DNA of 64,000 bases, taken from the NCBI RefSeq assembly GCF_004919095.1, contig NZ_STGJ01000001.1, positions 186,001-250,000 on the forward strand. The letters are read 5' to 3'. The first letter of the stretch is position 1; the number at the start of each line of letters is the position of its first letter. A program made the position numbers and the translations under genes. Positions 16,221-25,624 of this stretch are shown here, one piece after another. The notes beneath the pieces are model-generated. The model ran no database searches and was not told the DNA's origin. It worked only from the letters and a program-made list of their open reading frames with translations. This DNA comes from Crenobacter intestini. Lineage in GTDB: Bacteria > Pseudomonadota > Gammaproteobacteria > Burkholderiales > Chromobacteriaceae.

Positions 16221-17120
16221 ATGACGATGCCTGCCCTGCTCTTCGCGCTGATCGCGCTGGAACTCCTGATCTGGACCACCGTCGGTCACGGCGTGCTGGG
16301 GCACGCCTGGCCTGCCGCTTTCGCCTTCGCCCTGGCCGCCGTGCTTGCCGTGCGTGCATTGCAGCAGACCTTCATCTGGGGCTTCTCGCGCGCGCACGCG
16401 TCGGCTGCGCCGCGCTTGGGGGCCTGGGGCTGGCTGACGATGCTGCTCACCGAGTTCGCTGCGTATCTCGCGTGCTTTGTCGTGCTGCTGCCGCTGGAAG
16501 GCTTGTGGATGCGGCCGGACAGGCTGCGCCCGGCACGCCGGGTGGTGCTGCTGGTGCACGGCTACGGTTGCAGCCGCGGCGTGTGGTGGTGGTGGCGCCG
16601 CCGCCTGGAGGCCGCCGGCCACGTGGTCGCCACCGTCAGCCTGGATCCGCCGTGGGCGGATATCGACGCCCTGGCCGGCGTACTATCTGCCCGCATCCGC
16701 GAAGTCTCGGCCGCGACCGGTGCCGAAGAAGTACTGCTGATCGGCCACAGCATGGGCGGTCTGGTGTCGCGCGCCTACCTCAAGGACAATCCGGACGCGC
16801 GGGTGCCGCTACTCATGACGCTGGCGACGCCGCACCGGGGCAGCGCGCTCGCCCGCCTGGGGATGGGCCGCAACGCCCGGCAGATGGAACCCGCCTCGCC
16901 CTTCCTCGCCGCGCTCGCTAAAGGGCCGTTGCCGCCGCACGCGGTCTCGCTGCGCGCGACGCACGACGACTTCGTCTGCCCGCAGGATGGCCAGAAGCTT
17001 CCCGGCATGCAGGACGTGCCACTCGCCGGCGTCGGCCACCTCGCGCTGCTCTTTTCCGGCCGCGCGCTCGCGCATGCTTGCGCGTCGCTCGCCGCCACCC
17101 ATCCACCAGAAAGAAACTAA
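16221..17120 (+). CDS. Membrane-anchored alpha/beta-hydrolase (lipase-like)
   Basis: About 299 residues. Two to three hydrophobic N-terminal segments (ALLFALIALELLIW, FAFALAAVLAVRAL, LLTEFAAYLACFVVLL) precede an alpha/beta-hydrolase domain with VVLLVHGYGCSRGVWWWW (oxyanion region), the nucleophile elbow GHSMGG (175-180, Ser177) and a C-terminal GVGHLALL with the likely catalytic His. ATP HRGS (TLATPHRGSALA) resembles triacylglycerol lipase/PGAP1 proteins. Substrate unknown. ATG codons at 16221 and 16227 are both possible, with a weak ribosome site; longer in-frame starts run into the nrtA control region. Confidence 0.8.
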   Translation: MTMPALLFALIALELLIWTTVGHGVLGHAWPAAFAFALAAVLAVRALQQTFIWGFSRAHASAAPRLGAWGWLTMLLTEFAAYLACFVVLLPLEGLWMRPDRLRPARRVVLLVHGYGCSRGVWWWWRRRLEAAGHVVATVSLDPPWADIDALAGVLSARIREVSAATGAEEVLLIGHSMGGLVSRAYLKDNPDARVPLLMTLATPHRGSALARLGMGRNARQMEPASPFLAALAKGPLPPHAVSLRATHDDFVCPQDGQKLPGMQDVPLAGVGHLALLFSGRALAHACASLAATHPPERN

Positions 17121-17122
17121 AA

Positions 17123-17617
17123 ATGTCCGCCAGCTTGACTGTTACCGCCGCCGACAAGGCCGGCCGCTACCGCGAACTCTTGCCGCAACTCGCTGCCCTG
17201 ATCGGCTCGGACACCGACGCCATCGCGGTGATGGCGAACGTGTCCGCTGCGCTGAAGGAGGCCTTCGGCTGGCACTGGGTCGGCTTTTACCGGGTCGAGG
17301 GCGACACGCTGGTGCTCGGCCCCTTCCAGGGGCCGGTCGCGTGCACGCGCATCCCGCACGGGCGCGGCGTGTGCGGCAGCGCGTGGGCAAGAAATGAAAC
17401 GCTGGTGGTCGCCGACGTCGACGCCTTCCCCGGCCATATCGCGTGCTCGTCACTGTCGCGCTCCGAGATCGTGGTGCCGCTCACCGACTGCGCGGGCCGC
17501 GTCGCCGCGGTGCTCGACATCGACTCCGTGCATCTGGCCGACTTCGACGACACCGACCGCGCCTCGCTGGAGGCGCTGATCCCGCTGTTCGCGCCCTGCC
17601 TGAGCGCGCAGGGCTGA
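17123..17617 (+). CDS. msrC: Free methionine-(R)-sulfoxide reductase (GAF domain)
   Basis: 164-residue single GAF domain. Cysteines at 74, 84 and 108 keep the 10/24 spacing of the three catalytic cysteines of the YebR/fRMsr family, within CTRIPHGRGVCGSAW and HIACSSLSRSEIVVPL. It would reduce free L-methionine-(R)-S-oxide in the cytoplasm using thioredoxin. It starts 2 bases after the hydrolase stop, so the two are coupled. Another oxidised-methionine repair gene, msrB, lies 30 kb downstream. Confidence 0.9.
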   Translation: MSASLTVTAADKAGRYRELLPQLAALIGSDTDAIAVMANVSAALKEAFGWHWVGFYRVEGDTLVLGPFQGPVACTRIPHGRGVCGSAWARNETLVVADVDAFPGHIACSSLSRSEIVVPLTDCAGRVAAVLDIDSVHLADFDDTDRASLEALIPLFAPCLSAQG

Positions 17618-17636
17618 CCGACCCCTTAAACACAAA

Positions 17637-17667
17637 ACCCCCTGTCATCGACAGGGGGTCTGTTTTT
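17637..17667 (+). terminator. Intrinsic terminator
   Basis: Ten-base arms ACCCCCTGTC/GACAGGGGGT (17637-17659, loop ATC) followed by CTGTTTTT. It ends the hydrolase-msrC unit. The convergent permease gene stops 80 bases further. Confidence 0.88.
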
Positions 17668-17746
17668 GGGCGAGTGGGCTACGGGCTGTTGGACAGGGCC
17701 GTATTTCAGCGCATACCCGGCCGGGCGCTCCCAAACCCCAGCCCGC

Positions 17747-19066
17747 TCAATGCCTGGCGACGACGGAGAAGTAGTACACCATCAGCAGCGCGATCGCGTA
17801 CACCGACCAGTGGTCTTCGCGGTAACGGCCGGTCGCGAGCTTCATGAAGGCGTACACCAGCATCGCGGCGGCGATGCCGTTGCCCGCGTTGAAGCTGAAG
17901 ATGCTCACCGCGATGCAGACGAAGGCCGGCAGGCATTCGGTCACGTCGTCGAAGTTCACCTTGCGGATCGACGCCATCATGCCGACGCCGATATAGATCA
18001 GCACCGGCGCGGTGGCGGCGGTCGGGATCATCCCGGCCAAGGGCGCGGCAAACAGCGCGAGCGCGAAGCACAGCGCGGCAAACACCGCGGTCAGGCCGGT
18101 GCGCCCGCCCGCCTCGACCCCGGCCGAACTCTCGACGTAAGTCGTCAGCACCGGGCAGGAAACCAGCGCGCCCGCTGCGGTCGCGGTCGAGTCGACATGG
18201 AAGTTGCGGTCGATGCCCGGCAGGTTGCCGTCCTTGTCGAGGTAGCCCGCCTGCGCGCCGACCCCGAGCAGGGTGCCGAGCGTCGAGAAGAAGTCCGGGA
18301 TGAAGAAGGCAAGCAGGAAAGGCAGGTAGGCCGGCGACAGCGCCGACATGAGATCGACCTGGAAGGACAAGTCCGCGATCGACTCGGGCATCGACAGGGG
18401 CGACGCCGGCAGCCGGGTCAGCCCCAGCGGCAGGGCGGCCAGCGTGATTAGCGCGATGGCGAGGATGATCGCCCCGCGTATTTTGCGCACCGACAGGCCC
18501 AGCACCAGGAAGAAGCCGGCGATCGCCAGCAGGGTCGAAGGCGCCGACAGGTCACCGAACACCAGCACGTTCTTCCTGGCGTCGGCGACGACGATGCCCG
18601 CCTGCTTGCAGCCGAGCAGCGCGATGAAGAGGCCGATGCCGACGCCGACCGACACCTTGACCCCGTGCGGGATCACCCGCACCACGAAGTCGCGCACGCC
18701 AAGGAAGGACACCGCCATGAAGAGCAGGCCGCTGACCAGCACGATGCCGTTGGCGACCGCCAGCGGCACGCCGCCACCGAGCAGGGTGTAGGAGTAGATG
18801 GCGACGCTGCCCAAGCCCGGCCCCAGCACGAAGGGCCGGTTGGTGTAGAGCCCCATCGCCAGCGTGGTCAGCACCGTCATCAGGATCACCGCGGTCAGCG
18901 CGGCGCCGAACGGCAGCCCCGCCTTGGCGAGCATGCCCGGCACCACCGCGACCATATACGCCATGGTCGTGAAGGTGGTCAGCCCGGCGATCAGCTCCTG
19001 GCGCACGCTGCTGTGCTGCGCCGTCAACGAGAAACAGGTATCGAGCTTGTGGGCGAGCGTGTTCAT
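17747..19066 (-). CDS. NCS2-family purine permease (AzgA type)
   Basis: 439-residue polytopic membrane protein of the AzgA subgroup, which imports adenine, guanine or hypoxanthine with protons. Visible: MNTLAHKLDTCFSLTAQHSSVRQELIAGLTTF start region, VLGPGLG in an early helix, FFSTLGTLLGV and a DSTATAAGALV-like segment near the substrate site. About 12 hydrophobic segments are expected. Its ATG overlaps the adenosine deaminase stop (ATGA), so uptake and deamination are translationally coupled. Exact purine specificity cannot be decided. Confidence 0.88.
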   Translation of the reverse strand: MNTLAHKLDTCFSLTAQHSSVRQELIAGLTTFTTMAYMVAVVPGMLAKAGLPFGAALTAVILMTVLTTLAMGLYTNRPFVLGPGLGSVAIYSYTLLGGGVPLAVANGIVLVSGLLFMAVSFLGVRDFVVRVIPHGVKVSVGVGIGLFIALLGCKQAGIVVADARKNVLVFGDLSAPSTLLAIAGFFLVLGLSVRKIRGAIILAIALITLAALPLGLTRLPASPLSMPESIADLSFQVDLMSALSPAYLPFLLAFFIPDFFSTLGTLLGVGAQAGYLDKDGNLPGIDRNFHVDSTATAAGALVSCPVLTTYVESSAGVEAGGRTGLTAVFAALCFALALFAAPLAGMIPTAATAPVLIYIGVGMMASIRKVNFDDVTECLPAFVCIAVSIFSFNAGNGIAAAMLVYAFMKLATGRYREDHWSVYAIALLMVYYFSVVARH

Positions 19067-20193
19067 GGCTGGCCCTCCGCAGCTACGGCAAAGCGCGGCC
19101 GGTAGGTGATGCGCCACGCCTCGTCGATGTCGGGTTCAAACGCAAGGCGCGCGCGCAGCGCGTCGAATTCGGCGAGCCAGGCGTCGCCCAGCCGCGCCTT
19201 GTCTTGCTCCGGCAGCCAGCTTGCGCGCACCGAGACTTCCAGCATCGCGCGCAGGCTGTCGAGGTCAAAACCGAAATCCTCGACCAGGGTGCGGTAGCAG
19301 TTGGCGGCGTCGGTCGCGTGGATATGCCAGTCGTCGGTGGCCGGCACGATGGACAGGCCCAGCTGGCCCATCGCGCGGATCGGGTGGCGGCGCCGCCACT
19401 CTGCGTGGTCGGGCCACTGGCGGAGGTACCAGGTGTTCGACGGCACCACGGTGAAGGGCACGCCCTCAAGCGCGTAGCGCGCGGCAAGCTCGGGCGCGTC
19501 GACGATGGTGTAGCCGTGGTCGACGCGGTCCAGCCCGATCAGCTCGACGCCGGTCTCCACGTTGCGCCAGTGCAGGCCGAATTCGCTGCAATGGCCGGTC
19601 AGGCGCAGGCCGGCGGCGGCGGCTAGCCGGTACGCCTTCCAGAAGCGCTCGATCGGCGCGTTTTCCTCGCGGTAGTCGATGCCGACGCCGATCACCAAGG
19701 GGTGCGCCAGCAGGGCGACTTCCCGCACCATCGCGGCCGCCTCTTCCGGCGACTTCTCGCGGTTGATCGACGCGATCAGCCGCACCCGCATCCCTAAGCG
19801 CGCCTCGACCCGGACGATGGCCGACGCAAGCGCCGCGACGACGTCGGCGGTGGCCGGCACGGTGTCGCTCGGGTTCCAGAAGAGCTCGAGGTAGCGCACC
19901 GCGCACGCGTGCGCGTCCTCGGCCACTTCTTCGAGCACCCGCGCGTAGTCGTCCGCCTCGCGCATCAGGCCGTACAGGCACTCGAGCGCGGCGATGCCGC
20001 CTCGCGCCTCGCCGGTCTCGGCCTGGTGGGCGCGGTAATAGCATTTGGCGTCGCGCCCGGTCAGCGGCACCGCGTACTTGCGGGCGAGATCGAGCATGGT
20101 GGCAACGCGCACGCCGCCTAACAGGTGGTAGTGCAGTTCAACCTTGGGAATGAGCCGGTAGAAGTCGGCCAAGGACAGCGAATCGGGTTTCAT
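19063..20193 (-). CDS. add: Adenosine deaminase family protein
   Basis: 376-residue metal-dependent deaminase. The core residues are present: ELHYHL (His21, His23, metal), TGHCSE (metal His and catalytic Glu), VDHG (catalytic His) and PATDDW (metal Asp). The flanking sequence is unusual: HYHLLGG replaces the common HxHLxG and HCSE the common HAGE. It may therefore act on adenosine, deoxyadenosine, adenine or a modified purine. The ATG at 20193 was preferred to an in-frame start at 20313, which would overlap the LysR gene. The ribosome site is weak. Confidence 0.85.
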   Translation of the reverse strand: MKPDSLSLADFYRLIPKVELHYHLLGGVRVATMLDLARKYAVPLTGRDAKCYYRAHQAETGEARGGIAALECLYGLMREADDYARVLEEVAEDAHACAVRYLELFWNPSDTVPATADVVAALASAIVRVEARLGMRVRLIASINREKSPEEAAAMVREVALLAHPLVIGVGIDYREENAPIERFWKAYRLAAAAGLRLTGHCSEFGLHWRNVETGVELIGLDRVDHGYTIVDAPELAARYALEGVPFTVVPSNTWYLRQWPDHAEWRRRHPIRAMGQLGLSIVPATDDWHIHATDAANCYRTLVEDFGFDLDSLRAMLEVSVRASWLPEQDKARLGDAWLAEFDALRARLAFEPDIDEAWRITYRPRFAVAAEGQP

Positions 20194-20269
20194 GGCAACA
20201 GGGACGGATGGACGACCCGGGCGATTGTCCGGATCGGCCGCGCGCTGTGAAATGCTGATTCGCAACGCC

Positions 20270-21196
20270 TTATGCCGGATCGGCATCGGCAAGCTGCGCT
20301 CGCCACGGCGCAAGCAGCCGCCAGTTGCCGGCGAGCCGTGCCTCGAGCGACGCCCACATCCGCTCGGCCGCCTCGCCCTGGCGGGCGGGCGAGCGGTAGA
20401 GCCGCACCTGGTAGGGGATGCGCAGGATGCCGGGCGCGACGGCGGCTAGCCGGCCCGCGGCCAGCTCGTGTTCGATCAGCGCGTCGGGCAGCCAGGCGAC
20501 GCCCTGCCCGCGCAAGGCCATTTCGGCCAGCAACTGGCACATCGACGTCTCGAACACCGGCGCGAGTTGCAGGCCGGCGTCGGCATTGTGCCGCGCGATC
20601 AGCCGTGCCCCGTAGGCGTCGGCGCTGTAGCGCAGGTAGGGCACGCTGGACACGCGCGGATCGAAGCACGGCTTGCCGGCCGACCCCGGCGCCGACACCA
20701 GCAGGAAATGCCCGTCGCCCAGCGCGAGGTGACGGTAAGGCGGCGCCATCAGCGCCATCACGTCGAAGCCGAGCACGAAGTCGATGCGGCCGTCGAGCAG
20801 CGCCTCGGCCGCCTCGTCCACCCGCATCACCTCGACCGCCGTGCGGCAACCGCCGGCGCCCGCCTGCAGCAAGTCAAGCAGCAGCCGCGAGGCGAGCGCG
20901 TGCGGCGCGGCGACGCGGATGGGCGTCTCAAGCGCGTTTTCTTCGCCGCGAACCAGTTCGAGCCCCTCGTCCAGTTGCGCGAGCAGGCCGCGCGCTAGCG
21001 CGTGGAACTGCCGCCCGGCGCCGGTCAGCGTGACCGGCGAGGTGCCGCGTTCGACCAGCGGCGTGCCAACCGCCGCCTCGAGCGCCTGGATGCGCCGGCC
21101 GAACGCCGGCTGGGTGACATGCCGGCGCGCGGCCGCGCGCGAGAAATGCCGCTCTTCGGCGAGCGCGACAAAATCGAGCAGCCACTTGGTGTCCAC
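20270..21196 (-). CDS. LysR-family transcriptional regulator (HypT/YjiE-like)
   Basis: 308 residues: N-terminal winged helix (DFVALAEERHFSRAAARRHVTQPAFGRRIQALE, residues ~8-42) and a substrate-binding effector domain. The helix-turn-helix is closest in pattern to the HypT/YjiE subgroup, some of which respond to hypochlorite by methionine oxidation. It starts 3 bases after rmuC and is followed 76 bases later by add, in the same direction. A role in controlling add and the purine permease is possible but not shown. Confidence 0.88.
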   Translation of the reverse strand: MDTKWLLDFVALAEERHFSRAAARRHVTQPAFGRRIQALEAAVGTPLVERGTSPVTLTGAGRQFHALARGLLAQLDEGLELVRGEENALETPIRVAAPHALASRLLLDLLQAGAGGCRTAVEVMRVDEAAEALLDGRIDFVLGFDVMALMAPPYRHLALGDGHFLLVSAPGSAGKPCFDPRVSSVPYLRYSADAYGARLIARHNADAGLQLAPVFETSMCQLLAEMALRGQGVAWLPDALIEHELAAGRLAAVAPGILRIPYQVRLYRSPARQGEAAERMWASLEARLAGNWRLLAPWRAQLADADPA

Positions 21197-21199
21197 CGG

Positions 21200-22663
21200 C
21201 TAGTCCTCGTCTGCGCCGCCTGGGTCGGCGCTGTCCGGCAGCAGGTGCGCGGGCAGCTGGCGGCTCGCCTTGACGCCCATCAGGCGCAGGTTCTCGGCGC
21301 GAGACATCAGGTTGCCGCGGCCGTCCTTCAACTGGCGCATCGCCTGCGCGTGGCTGTCGCGCGCGGTGTCGAGCTGGCGGCCGACCTTCTCCAAGGTCTC
21401 GGCGAAGCCGGCAAACTTGTCGTACAGCAGCCCGCCCTGGCGCGCGATCTCCTGCGCGTTGCGGTTCTGGTGCTCGTAACGCCAGATGCTCTCGACGGTG
21501 CGCAGGGTGGCCAGCAGGGTCGACGGACCGACGATCATGATCCGCCGCTCGAACGCCTCACTAAAGAGGGACATGTCGTGCTGCACGGCCAGAAGGTAAG
21601 CCGGTTCGACCGGCACGAACATGAAGACGAAGTCCAGCGTCTTGAGCTGGTAGAGGTCCTGGTAGCGCTTCTCGGACAGCGTGCGGATATGCGTGCGCAA
21701 GGCGGCGATATGCGCGGCGAGCTCGCGCGCTCGTTCGGCCTCGTCGCTGGCCGCCGTGTAGCGCACGTAGGCATTGAGCGACACCTTGGCGTCGACCACC
21801 AGCTGCTTGCCCTCGGGCAAGTCGATCACCACGTCCGGCTGGTAGCGGCGCACGCCCTCGCCGGTGTCGACCGTGTCCGCCACCTGCACGCGGTACTCGC
21901 GGTCGCGCGTGAGGCCCGAGGCCTCGAGCACCTTCTCCAGCACCATCTCGCCCCAGGTGCCCTGCGCCTTGTTGTTGCCACCGGTCAGCGCGCGGGTCAG
22001 CGCCAGCGCGTCCTCCCCGAGCTGCGCGTTCATCGCGGTCAGCCGCTTGAGTTCGTTCTCCAGCGTCAGCCGCTCCTTGCTGTCCTTGTCGTAGGTGTCC
22101 TGCACCAGACGGCCGAATTCGCCCAGCCGCTCGGACAGGGGCGTGAGCAGCAGGCCGACCTGCTCGCGGTTGTGCTCGGTGAAGCGCTGCGTCTTCTCTT
22201 CCAGGATTTCGCCCGCCAGCGCACGGAACTGGTCGGAGAGTTCGGCGCGCGCCGACGCGAGCATCGCGAGCTTTTCCTCGTGATGCGCCGCCTGCGCCGC
22301 GAGCTGGCTTTGCAGGCTGGCCGCGTGGCTGCGCGCCTCCCCCAGCGCGGCTTCCAGTTGCCCTGTGCGCGCCTCGAGTTCCGGCACCCGCGCCGCGCGC
22401 GCGCCGTAGGCGCCGAGCTTCTGCTGCGCGTCGGCCAGCAGCGCGCGCATCTCCTCGCACGCCTCGCCCTGCGCGGCCTCGCGCGCGCGCGCGTCGGCCA
22501 GCTGGCCTGTCAGCGCATCAAGCCGCCCTTCGAGCGCGGCGGCTGCCAGCCGGCCCTCGTCCTGCCCCTGACGGAAAGCCTGCGCGGCGCGGCCGCGCAG
22601 GCACAAGGCCGCGACGCCGCCGCCCGCCAGCACGCCGCCCATCAGCCCGATCAGCCACCCCAT
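21200..22663 (-). CDS. rmuC: DNA recombination protein RmuC
   Basis: 487 residues: one N-terminal transmembrane helix (LIGLMGGVLAGGGVAALCL), about 150 residues of coiled coil (Ala/Glu/Arg-rich heptads), then the RmuC nuclease-like domain with MVLEKVLEASGL, VVIDLPEGKQLVVDAKVSLNAY and FMFVPVEPAYL. RmuC limits DNA inversion events and is linked to the restriction-like nuclease fold. It follows recJ by 9 bases, giving a plausible DNA-repair operon. Confidence 0.93.
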   Translation of the reverse strand: MGWLIGLMGGVLAGGGVAALCLRGRAAQAFRQGQDEGRLAAAALEGRLDALTGQLADARAREAAQGEACEEMRALLADAQQKLGAYGARAARVPELEARTGQLEAALGEARSHAASLQSQLAAQAAHHEEKLAMLASARAELSDQFRALAGEILEEKTQRFTEHNREQVGLLLTPLSERLGEFGRLVQDTYDKDSKERLTLENELKRLTAMNAQLGEDALALTRALTGGNNKAQGTWGEMVLEKVLEASGLTRDREYRVQVADTVDTGEGVRRYQPDVVIDLPEGKQLVVDAKVSLNAYVRYTAASDEAERARELAAHIAALRTHIRTLSEKRYQDLYQLKTLDFVFMFVPVEPAYLLAVQHDMSLFSEAFERRIMIVGPSTLLATLRTVESIWRYEHQNRNAQEIARQGGLLYDKFAGFAETLEKVGRQLDTARDSHAQAMRQLKDGRGNLMSRAENLRLMGVKASRQLPAHLLPDSADPGGADED

Positions 22664-22672
22664 GTCCGCTCC

Positions 22673-24355
22673 TTACAGCACATGGTCGATATACACCTGC
22701 AATTCCTTGCGGCCCTGCCACTCGTTGGCGGCCAGGTGGTAGACCGCGTCCACCGTCTCGGGCAGCCATTCGCCGTGGTTGAAGAACATGCCGTCGAATT
22801 CGGCGTCGTCACGCATCAGCCTGAGCTTCAGGTGCTTGCCGCCGACCACGCGCTGGCTGACCACGTAAAAGCGCCCCTGGAAGGTCGGCGCCGGGAAGCC
22901 CTGCCCCCACACCATCGCGCCCAGTTGCTCGGCAAAGGAAAGCACCATGCAGTCGGCCGGCAGCGCACCGTCGGTCTCGATCAGCCGCTCGAGGGTGTCC
23001 GCCGTCAAAAGCTCGCGGCCGACCGCCTCGAACGCGCGGCAGAAGTCATCGAAGGCGTGCGCGTTGACGGTCAGTCCGGCCGCCATCGCGTGGCCGCCGA
23101 ACTTGACGATCAGCCCCGGGTGGCGCTTTGAGACCAGGTCGAGCGCGTCGCGCAGGTGAAAGCCCGCGATCGAACGGCCGGAGCCCTTGATCTCGCCGTC
23201 GTCGCCCGGCGCGAACACGATGGTCGGCCGGTGGAACCGCTCTTTCAGGCGGGAGGCGACGATGCCGACCACGCCCTGGTGCCAGTCGTCGTGGAACAGC
23301 GAGAGCGTATAGCGCCCCTCGGCATCGACCAGCGCCAGGTCGGCGAGCGCCTCCTCCTGCATGCCCGCCTCGATATTGCGCCGCTCGCGGTTCAGGCGGT
23401 CGAGCTCGCCAGCCAGCGCCGTCGCGTTCTCCTCGTCGCGGGACAGCAGGCAGGCGATGCCGAGGCTCATGTCGTCCAGCCGGCCGGCGGCATTCAGACG
23501 CGGCCCCAGCGTGAACCCGAGGTCGAATGTATTGGCCTTCTTCGCGTCGCGCGCGGCGACGCGGAACAGCGCGGCGACCCCCGGCGACATCTTGCCTGCG
23601 CGCATGCGGCGCAGGCCGTGCTCGACCAGGATGCGGTTGTTGCGGTCCAGCCTCACCACGTCGGCGACAGTGCCCAGCGCGACCAGGTCCAGGAGTTCGG
23701 CAAGGTTGGGGCCCTTGCCGTCGGCAAACGCGCCCGTCTCGCGCATATGCGCGCGCAGCGCCAGCAGCACGTAGAACATCACGCCGACGCCGGCCAGGTT
23801 CTTGGACGGAAACGGGCAATCGCCCTGGTTTGGGTTGACGATCAAAGCGTCGGGCAGGCTGTCGCCCGGCAGGTGGTGGTCGGTGACCAGCACCTCGATG
23901 CCGCGTGCGCGCGCTGCCTGCACGCCGTCGACGCTGGCGATGCCGTTGTCGACGGTGACAATCACGTCGGGCGAGAGGCCGGCGGCCAGCTCGACGATCT
24001 GCGGCGACAACCCGTAGCCGTACTCGAAGCGGTTGGGGACGATGTAGTCGACCACCGCGCCCATCCGCGAGAGCCCCTCCACCGCCAGCGCGCAGGCGGT
24101 CGCGCCGTCGGCGTCGTAGTCGGCGACCACCAGCAGCTTCTCGCGCCGCGCGATCGCGCCGGCCAGCCGCGCCGCCATCGCGTGGATGTTTTTCAGCGTC
24201 TGCCACGGCAACAAGCCGGCGAGCGGATAATCGACGTCGGACGCGTCGGTGACGCCGCGGGCGGCGAACACCCGCGCAAGCAAGGGGTGTACGCCCTGCT
24301 CGGCGAGCGCGCGCGTCGCCGCGGACGGCGCCTCACGGGTACGGATCAAGGACAT
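22673..24355 (-). CDS. recJ: Single-stranded-DNA-specific exonuclease RecJ
   Basis: 560-residue 5'-3' exonuclease acting in RecFOR recombination and mismatch repair. DHH motifs are in order: VVADYDADGATA (metal Asp residues), VTVDNG, VTDHHLPG; the DHHA1 domain shows GSGRSIAGFHL and KFGGHAMAAGLT; a C-terminal OB-like domain follows. The ATG at 24355 gives the canonical N-terminus and overlaps the preceding gene by 10 bases, so translation is coupled. Length is normal. Confidence 0.95.
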   Translation of the reverse strand: MSLIRTREAPSAATRALAEQGVHPLLARVFAARGVTDASDVDYPLAGLLPWQTLKNIHAMAARLAGAIARREKLLVVADYDADGATACALAVEGLSRMGAVVDYIVPNRFEYGYGLSPQIVELAAGLSPDVIVTVDNGIASVDGVQAARARGIEVLVTDHHLPGDSLPDALIVNPNQGDCPFPSKNLAGVGVMFYVLLALRAHMRETGAFADGKGPNLAELLDLVALGTVADVVRLDRNNRILVEHGLRRMRAGKMSPGVAALFRVAARDAKKANTFDLGFTLGPRLNAAGRLDDMSLGIACLLSRDEENATALAGELDRLNRERRNIEAGMQEEALADLALVDAEGRYTLSLFHDDWHQGVVGIVASRLKERFHRPTIVFAPGDDGEIKGSGRSIAGFHLRDALDLVSKRHPGLIVKFGGHAMAAGLTVNAHAFDDFCRAFEAVGRELLTADTLERLIETDGALPADCMVLSFAEQLGAMVWGQGFPAPTFQGRFYVVSQRVVGGKHLKLRLMRDDAEFDGMFFNHGEWLPETVDAVYHLAANEWQGRKELQVYIDHVL

Positions 24356-25374
24356 GGCGCCTCCAGTGTTTCGCCTACCACCGAGGCGAGCGGCCTTGCC
24401 TTGCGCCAGAAGCGCCAGCGGTCGGCCGCGCGGACGGTCAGCGCGAAGCCCGACTCGCCGTCGCACAGGATTTCAAGCTCGGACAACCGGCCTGCTTTAA
24501 GCGCAGCCAGCAAGGGGGCGAACCAAGCGCGTTCAAGCTCGGCGAGCGCCTCGCGGTAGCCCCACGCGTCGCGGTAGCGGGCCGGCGCGAGCAAGCGGTC
24601 TAGCCATACCAGCGCGTCCTGCCCGCCCTCCAGCACGGCGTCCGCCTCCCACGGCAAGGGCTGCACCGCCGCACCGCGCGCCTTGGCGCAGCTAGCAAGC
24701 CACGCGTCGTCGCAGTAAACCGGACCTTCGAGTGCGGCGGCCGCTTCGGGCGCGCCACCGCCCCACAGCCACACGCTGTTGACGGTCGGCTCGCCGCGCG
24801 CCGCGCGCGCGTCGTTGACCGGATGCGTATAGAGCAGCATCTGTATCTCGCCCAGGAGCTTGCTCCAACGCAGGCCGTCCGCGCCGGCAGGCAGCAGGCG
24901 GTTGACGTCTTCGCCCAGCGCGTCGCACAAGGGCGTCAGGCGGGCGTCGGGCAGCGCCGGCACATGCAGGAGCCAGCGCCCGGGTTCGGGCGCGTGAAAG
25001 CAAAGCCCATCCTCGCCGAACAGCTTGTTCAGCGCCGCGACCAGGCTGTCCGCCTCGGCCTGCGTCAGCTTCATGATGCCCACGTCGGCGAGCTCCGCGC
25101 GGTCACGGTTCACCCGCAGGTGCACCGGGTCGGCCAGCAGGTAGTCGCCACCTGCCGCGTCAAGGCCGGCCTGGGCGGCCAGCGCGCGGGCCGGCGCGAG
25201 CGCCCCGGCGCCGAACAGGCCAGCCTGCAAGGCGGACAAGGCGGCAGGCGCCGGGCAGAGCGCCCCGCGGCCAAGCAGGTAGGCGAGCGCGGGGAGCGGC
25301 AGGCCTGAGAGCACTTCCTTCGCGTCGTGGCCGTCCGGCCAGACCAGGCCGGGCAGGGCCAGCGTCAACTTCAT
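24346..25374 (-). CDS. RpfE-like / COG4255 conserved protein
   Basis: 342-residue soluble protein of the family often found just before recJ in beta- and gammaproteobacteria and related to Xanthomonas RpfE; it is frequently mislabelled phosphoglycerate mutase. I see no catalytic motif, but conserved-looking segments are ADPVHLRVNRDRAELAD, LLGEIQMLLYTHPVN and VNSVWLWGGG. Function unknown. The start at 25374 is internal to a longer frame reaching 25425 and has only a weak ribosome site. It overlaps recJ by 10 bases. Confidence 0.82.
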   Translation of the reverse strand: MKLTLALPGLVWPDGHDAKEVLSGLPLPALAYLLGRGALCPAPAALSALQAGLFGAGALAPARALAAQAGLDAAGGDYLLADPVHLRVNRDRAELADVGIMKLTQAEADSLVAALNKLFGEDGLCFHAPEPGRWLLHVPALPDARLTPLCDALGEDVNRLLPAGADGLRWSKLLGEIQMLLYTHPVNDARAARGEPTVNSVWLWGGGAPEAAAALEGPVYCDDAWLASCAKARGAAVQPLPWEADAVLEGGQDALVWLDRLLAPARYRDAWGYREALAELERAWFAPLLAALKAGRLSELEILCDGESGFALTVRAADRWRFWRKARPLASVVGETLEAPCP

Positions 25375-25624
25375 CGGTTTCAATCCGGATAAAAATGGGA
25401 GATAGGCGCGCAAAACAAAATTCATGGCACGGAACCTCGGCGCACCAAATTAGTCTTGCCATAAGCATCGCCGGCGCACGCGCACCATCCCCTTGTTTTG
25501 AGTGGGATTTTTTCTTTTAGCGCCGACACTTTTTTGATAGCATCGGCTTTTCGAATTTTTTGCCCGTTGCCGCAACACGCCGGCAATGGCGCCAAAGCCC
25601 TTAGGGGCACAGGACAGGCAGGAC
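25375..25624. other. Divergent intergenic region
   Basis: 250 bases between the rpfE-like gene (-) and the M23 peptidase (+). It is markedly A+T-richer than its surroundings around 25495-25562, with several T-runs, and should hold promoters for both directions. I find no -35/-10 pair good enough to name, and no gene. Confidence 0.5.

Noticed and set aside
16221-17120. A polyhydroxyalkanoate or true secreted triacylglycerol lipase assignment for the membrane hydrolase
   Set aside because: GHSMGG and ATPHRGS fit many lipase-like families; there is no secretion signal or foldase gene, so only a general call is justified.
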